Virus record (IMG/VR): IMGVR_UViG_3300048625_000025
Span: 1 to 64,000 of that record
DNA from: a virus
DNA length: 64,000 bases
Strand: one strand, 5' to 3'
Below the pieces are notes generated by a model. That model saw only the letters and a list, made by a program, of their open reading frames with translations, did no database searches and was not told where the DNA came from. Of the stretch, positions 60,208-64,000 are shown in pieces (positions within the stretch are counted from its first letter, which is position 1; every line of letters starts with the position of its first letter). Both the position numbers and the translations under genes were made by a program.

Positions 60208-60224
60208 TCAAAAGGAAAAATGAA

Positions 60225-60647
60225 ATGACATTACGAGCACTTTTACATAACACAGAACAAGGTCGAATTTGCGAAATTCGAGAAATTGGGGAAGAATTTG
60301 AAGTACACACAGATTTTCAATGGGTTGACGTCCCCGATGGAACAACCACACACGATTTATACAACGAAGATGGTACCATTACCAAATTTGATATTACTAA
60401 GCTGCCGGGTTTTGCAGAAACAGCTTACCAGGTTGCTAGAGGTATTGCATATACTCCAGTAGGAAACCAAATGGATATGCTTTTTAAAGAGCTACAGGCT
60501 ACAGGTACGATAAGTAATAGTGGGCCCTGGGCAACGCACATTGCTAGTGTTAAAGCAGCGATTCCGAAAGATGATCCGCAAGCAGTATACGAGTGGAACT
60601 TGCGACATTGGGAATCAATTCAAGCAGGTATGCAGGGCAATATTTAA
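60225..60647 (+). CDS. Small protein following the adhesins, possible fibre-associated
   Basis: A 140-residue soluble protein. The N-terminal half is beta-like ('ICEIREIGEEFEVHTDFQWV') and the C-terminal half helical, including 'PVGNQMDMLFKELQATG' and 'WATHIASVKAAIPKDD'. A 'GNQMDMLFKEL...W..HI..VKAAIPK' pattern recurs in small phage proteins encoded next to tail fibres, where the family resembles tail or fibre-assembly proteins. I cannot assign a function. It has a strong AAGGA site and is followed after 14 bases by the enzyme cassette. Confidence 0.7.
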   Translation: MTLRALLHNTEQGRICEIREIGEEFEVHTDFQWVDVPDGTTTHDLYNEDGTITKFDITKLPGFAETAYQVARGIAYTPVGNQMDMLFKELQATGTISNSGPWATHIASVKAAIPKDDPQAVYEWNLRHWESIQAGMQGNI

Positions 60648-60661
60648 CCCTAAGGTGATTT

Positions 60662-61888
60662 ATGGATTTCAATAAACGGTTTTCGGTCGCACATTACGAT
60701 CGATTTCATGGTGAACACGCTGGCGTATTTTATGAAACAATGAAAAATGCCGACCCAAAGTACTTGGCAAATTTGCACGATGTGTACTTTGGAAAATTCT
60801 TCTATTATGAATACAATGGTCAACAAAAACGCTGCGGCAACCCAATGGGCGTTGAAGCAAGCGACGAGCAAATTGATTATTTGTTCAAGCTACAAGAAGA
60901 AACCGGTGTCGAAATCAGCTTAACATTTAATACAGTTGAAGTGCCTCACGAAGTTGCTTTTGATCAATCAGTAAGAGATCAATTTGTAGAATGGATTGGC
61001 GGCTATTACGATCGCGGCCTGCGTAGTTGCACAATGAGCAGCGAACATATCCTACGCATGGGTATCCTACAACAGCGTTGCCCTGACATGCGTTGGAAAA
61101 GCACAGTGAACCAAATTGTAGCTGACGCACAGCAGTTCATTGATTACGCATACTTGGGCTACAATACTATTCTATTAGATCGTAGTTTGAACCGTAACAT
61201 CCGCGAACTAAAGCGCATCAAAAGGGCACAGGATTACTTAAACAGTCTCAATCCGCAGAAGAAGTTAATGACAAGTTTGCTGGTTGCTGAGGCTTGTATC
61301 TATCACTGCCCGTTTAAGAAAGAGCATGACAGTGTTGGTGAAGTAATTGGTACTGAGTATTTTAAAAGCATTGCAGATTTAAGTTGTAATGGCTGGAGAC
61401 AACATCAAGACTTTGCAGCTCTCCCACGCAGCGGAATTAATTTAGTAGCAGGGCAAGCAGATACATTTAAAGAGTTTGCAGAGCTAGTGGATATTTTTAA
61501 ATATTCAGGGCGACTAACTGCTCCAATGTTTAAACCAGAAGATGCCAAATACATGAAAGCATGTTGGTACTACGACGATGTTAACAAGTTTAAGCAAAGT
61601 ATTAGCTTTGTGGGGAAAACTGTTTATGCAGACGACTTTAACGAAGTAATTGACAATAACGCAGGTCCAATGCACAACTGGATCCCTGGTTGGATTGACA
61701 CTCGACATACCAAAGAAGACTTTAAAACTACCTATAAGCCGTACACAGGAATTTGGGCAACTGATCCGGGTAAACGACTGGAAAAGATTTTGCGCACATG
61801 TCGCAATCAGTGCTGGGACTGTCACGAATGTGAGCGCACATTTGGTATGCAGGATGTTGATTCTGCTCTGCAAATTAGAAAGCAATAA
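60662..61888 (+). CDS. Unknown protein, possibly U32-peptidase-like TIM barrel with Fe-S cysteines
   Basis: A 408-residue cytosolic protein I do not recognise with certainty. Its middle ('WKSTVNQIVADAQQFIDYAY', 'LGYNTILLDRSLNRNIRELK', 'SLLVAEACIYHCPFK') resembles the layout of U32-type proteins (UbiU/UbiV, TrhP relatives): a half barrel, a 'G...I.LDR.LNR' strand, then a CxxxCP cluster. The C-terminus adds 'CRNQCWDCHECERTFGMQDV', four cysteines that could bind a metal or iron-sulfur cluster. U32-family proteins act in hydroxylation of tRNA or ubiquinone precursors. The neighbours are a 2OG oxygenase and a halogenase, and its TAA overlaps the oxygenase ATG, so these three likely work in one oxidative modification pathway. 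The family link is tentative. Confidence 0.7.
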   Translation: MDFNKRFSVAHYDRFHGEHAGVFYETMKNADPKYLANLHDVYFGKFFYYEYNGQQKRCGNPMGVEASDEQIDYLFKLQEETGVEISLTFNTVEVPHEVAFDQSVRDQFVEWIGGYYDRGLRSCTMSSEHILRMGILQQRCPDMRWKSTVNQIVADAQQFIDYAYLGYNTILLDRSLNRNIRELKRIKRAQDYLNSLNPQKKLMTSLLVAEACIYHCPFKKEHDSVGEVIGTEYFKSIADLSCNGWRQHQDFAALPRSGINLVAGQADTFKEFAELVDIFKYSGRLTAPMFKPEDAKYMKACWYYDDVNKFKQSISFVGKTVYADDFNEVIDNNAGPMHNWIPGWIDTRHTKEDFKTTYKPYTGIWATDPGKRLEKILRTCRNQCWDCHECERTFGMQDVDSALQIRKQ

Positions 61889-62484
61889 TGTCTGACATAC
61901 AGATCTTTGATAAAATAATCCCACAAGGGTATGCAGATCAAATTGAATTTGATGTAACCAGTACCCCATTTCCGTGGCACTACATCAATGATGTCACTAA
62001 CAAGAGCTACGGCAATAATTCTGGCATGGTACATCTTGCGTATGACCTTGGCGCAAATCCAAGCGAGTGGTTTCCGTTCATTAAGCCAATTGTATATGCA
62101 ATCACTGAAGCAGCAGGTCACACTATCGAGCAACTGTTACGCATTAGAATTGGATATCTAAGTCAAACACTCAAAGAAGGATATGATCATAATACTCCGC
62201 ACGTGGACTTCACAATGCCACACTATACTGCATGTTACTACATCAGTGATAGCGACGGAGACACAGTGATATTTGACCAAACACTTGCAGAAATACAAGA
62301 ATCAAATATCACTGAGCAGGCACTTTATGATTTTGTGGCAAACAATAAATTTACTGTAGCCCAACGTTGCAGTCCAAAGAAAGGTCGTGTTTGCGTATTT
62401 GATGGTCTTAGATTCCATGCAAGCACTAAGCCAGCAGAGCATGACAGACGATTAGTAATCACAATAAACTACATAGCGAGATAA
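61888..62484 (+). CDS. 2-oxoglutarate/Fe(II)-dependent oxygenase
   Basis: A 198-residue protein with the double-stranded beta-helix iron-binding triad: H105 and D107 in 'NTPHVDFTMPHYTACYYIS', and the distal H177 in 'DGLRFHASTKP', followed by the oxoglutarate-binding arginine region 'HDRRLVITINY'. The length is typical of small phage prolyl-4-hydroxylase-like oxygenases, which are common in aquatic T4-like phages with mostly unknown substrates. It overlaps the upstream gene by one base and is followed one base later by the halogenase start, so the three form a tight unit. Confidence 0.85.
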   Translation: MSDIQIFDKIIPQGYADQIEFDVTSTPFPWHYINDVTNKSYGNNSGMVHLAYDLGANPSEWFPFIKPIVYAITEAAGHTIEQLLRIRIGYLSQTLKEGYDHNTPHVDFTMPHYTACYYISDSDGDTVIFDQTLAEIQESNITEQALYDFVANNKFTVAQRCSPKKGRVCVFDGLRFHASTKPAEHDRRLVITINYIAR

Positions 62485-62485
62485 A

Positions 62486-64000
62486 ATGCACCATAACGTA
62501 AAATCAATTACCATCGTGGGCGGTGGATCAAGTGGATGGATGACAGCGGCGGCAATAGCCAGGCTTCTACCTAACATTAAGCTAACTCTCATTGAGAGTC
62601 CTAACATTCCTATCATTGGTGTGGGCGAAAGTACCATCGGACATATTAATCAATATCTGGCATTAATTGGCATTAAGGACGAAGACTGGATGGCAGCATG
62701 TAATGCAACATATAAGACCAGTATCAAGTTCATTGACTTTAGAGAAAACCCAAAGGAGGAGCCGCACAAGTTTCATTATCCTTTTGGCATCTTAGATTTC
62801 ACAGATAAACCTCGCGGCCCAATGGAATGGTTCCTAGCAGCAGCCGACCGTGGTAATCTTGATCCCAGCAACTTTGCAGAGTTTTATCACGACAGCATAT
62901 TAATGACGGATAAGAATAAAATGACACGAAACGAGGATTACAAAATTCGTGGGTTTAATTTTAGTGAAGACACAGCATATCACATGGATGCCACCTTATT
63001 TGGCGCATGGCTTAGAGATAATCTGTGCTTGCCGAGTGGGATGACGCACTTACTAGATACAGTAACTGATGTTGTGCAGAGAGAAGATGGATCAATTGAA
63101 AAAATTGGGACAGAGAACAGTGGATATCTAGAAGCAGACTTGTTTATTGATTGCACTGGATTTAAGAGTCTGCTATTAGAGCAAACTCTCAAAGAGCCAT
63201 TCACTAGCTTCCATGACACACTGTTAAATGACAGAGCGATTGCTACAGTCATTCCGTATATTGACAAAGAAGCAGAAATGGAAAACTATACATCATGCAC
63301 TGCTATTGAGTGCGGATGGGTATGGAACATTCCGCTATGGAATCGCATCGGCACAGGCTATGTGTACAGCAGCAAACATGCCACTGAAGAAGAAGCAGAA
63401 GCGCAGTTTCGCAAACATCTAAAGAGCAATCGCATGATGTTTCCGGACGCAGAGCGAGCAGAATCATGCGAAGTGCGACACATTAAGATCAAGCACGGTG
63501 TTCATGAGCGTGCATGGGTTAAAAACGTAGTGGGCATCGGTCTTGCTAATGGCTTCATTGAGCCACTGGAAAGTACAGGACTGATGCTAACACACGAAGG
63601 CATTGTTAAATTATGCAATACTCTGTTAATGCGTAACGGCATTGTTAGTAACTACGATGTTGATTTGTTTAACTATGGATTCCAAGAACAGATTCTAGGA
63701 TTCAAAGACTTTATTAGTCAGCACTATGCACTAAGCTGTCGTAACGATACTCCGTACTGGAAAGAAGTTACAGGCGATTTAACGTATTCACGAGCGATGG
63801 GCGGGACTATTAACTTGTCTGGATTGGCACACGATGTACGATCTGCATCTGACTTGGGTATGCGTATGCACCGCACTCGAACATTTGATAACAACATGGG
63901 CGGGATTTTGTATATTGCAGCAGGGCAGGGATACAATCCCGTGGAGCCAAATTATATAAGATATGAGGATGTGAGACGTCACGAGTCGCCTGAACTTCGA
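62486..64000 (+). CDS. Flavin-dependent (tryptophan-type) halogenase, 3' end beyond window
   Basis: An open frame of 505 codons from ATG 62486 to the end of the window without a stop. It matches the tryptophan halogenase family: FAD-binding GGGSSGW at residues 12-18, 'IGVGESTIGHIN' (44-55), the active-site lysine in 'ATYKTSIKF' (K77, equivalent to Lys79 of PrnA), the diagnostic WxWxIP motif 'GWVWNIPLW' (W278, W280, P283) and 'GFIEPLESTGL' with E362/S363, equivalent to Glu346/Ser347 of PrnA. These enzymes use FADH2, oxygen and halide to halogenate aromatic substrates. A phage-encoded member (VirX1, from a cyanophage) has been characterised. All catalytic residues are present, so an active enzyme is likely. 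Substrate unknown. A host or phage flavin reductase would be required. Confidence 0.92.
   Translation, partial: MHHNVKSITIVGGGSSGWMTAAAIARLLPNIKLTLIESPNIPIIGVGESTIGHINQYLALIGIKDEDWMAACNATYKTSIKFIDFRENPKEEPHKFHYPFGILDFTDKPRGPMEWFLAAADRGNLDPSNFAEFYHDSILMTDKNKMTRNEDYKIRGFNFSEDTAYHMDATLFGAWLRDNLCLPSGMTHLLDTVTDVVQREDGSIEKIGTENSGYLEADLFIDCTGFKSLLLEQTLKEPFTSFHDTLLNDRAIATVIPYIDKEAEMENYTSCTAIECGWVWNIPLWNRIGTGYVYSSKHATEEEAEAQFRKHLKSNRMMFPDAERAESCEVRHIKIKHGVHERAWVKNVVGIGLANGFIEPLESTGLMLTHEGIVKLCNTLLMRNGIVSNYDVDLFNYGFQEQILGFKDFISQHYALSCRNDTPYWKEVTGDLTYSRAMGGTINLSGLAHDVRSASDLGMRMHRTRTFDNNMGGILYIAAGQGYNPVEPNYIRYEDVRRHESPELR

Overview
This window is part of the genome of a large T4-like myovirus (contractile-tailed, double-stranded DNA phage), most likely from an aquatic environment. 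The evidence is a near-complete set of T4-type landmarks: late sigma factor gp55, recombination nuclease gp46/gp47, baseplate proteins gp53, gp5, gp25, gp6 and gp26, a tape measure, portal gp20, prohead protease gp21, scaffold gp22 and major capsid protein gp23. There are also ATAAATA-type late promoters and aquatic-phage accessory genes (fatty acid desaturase, 2OG oxygenase, flavin-dependent halogenase, radical SAM enzymes). No tRNA genes, integrase or photosynthesis genes were seen, and the host cannot be named from this sequence.

Region 1 (1-23753, minus strand) is one long baseplate operon read right to left. It runs tail-tube initiator (gp48/gp54-like), gp53, hub protein, gp5-like spike with several cell-wall-hydrolase domains, gp25, gp6, a giant 3,992-residue baseplate/fibre protein, a 227-residue protein, and the first codons of a further gene cut by the window edge.

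Region 2 (23764-31687, plus strand) starts from a sigma70-like promoter divergent from the baseplate operon. It encodes gp55, an unknown protein, gp47, an HNH homing endonuclease, gp46, two radical SAM proteins and a GIY-YIG-type endonuclease. The HNH gene sits exactly at the gp47/gp46 junction and leaves a duplicated stub of the gp46 5' end.

Region 3 (31688-32218) has no protein gene. It shows the hallmarks of a large structured RNA of about 506 nt: a perfect 10-bp closing helix, several nested hairpins and a 7-bp loop pseudoknot. It is the best candidate for an undescribed element.

Region 4 (32219-33324) holds, on the minus strand, gp26 and a small overlapping -1-frame ORF joined by a canonical slippery heptamer, as in the frameshifted tail-assembly chaperones of other phages. 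It faces the tape measure gene across two inverted TATAAATA late promoters.

Region 5 (33335-42590, plus) is the tape measure and head morphogenesis cluster (homing endonuclease, portal, 80-residue protein, gp67-like core protein, gp21, gp22, gp23), ended by a strong intrinsic terminator. Region 6 (42622-60647, plus) begins with a fatty acid desaturase, then a structural protein, and then a long series of modular repetitive fibre proteins, including an S74-chaperone fibre and three tandem glycine-rich adhesin-like proteins. Region 7 (60662-64000, plus) is an enzyme cassette: an unknown cysteine-rich TIM-barrel-like protein, a 2OG-Fe(II) oxygenase, and a tryptophan-halogenase-family protein that runs off the window.
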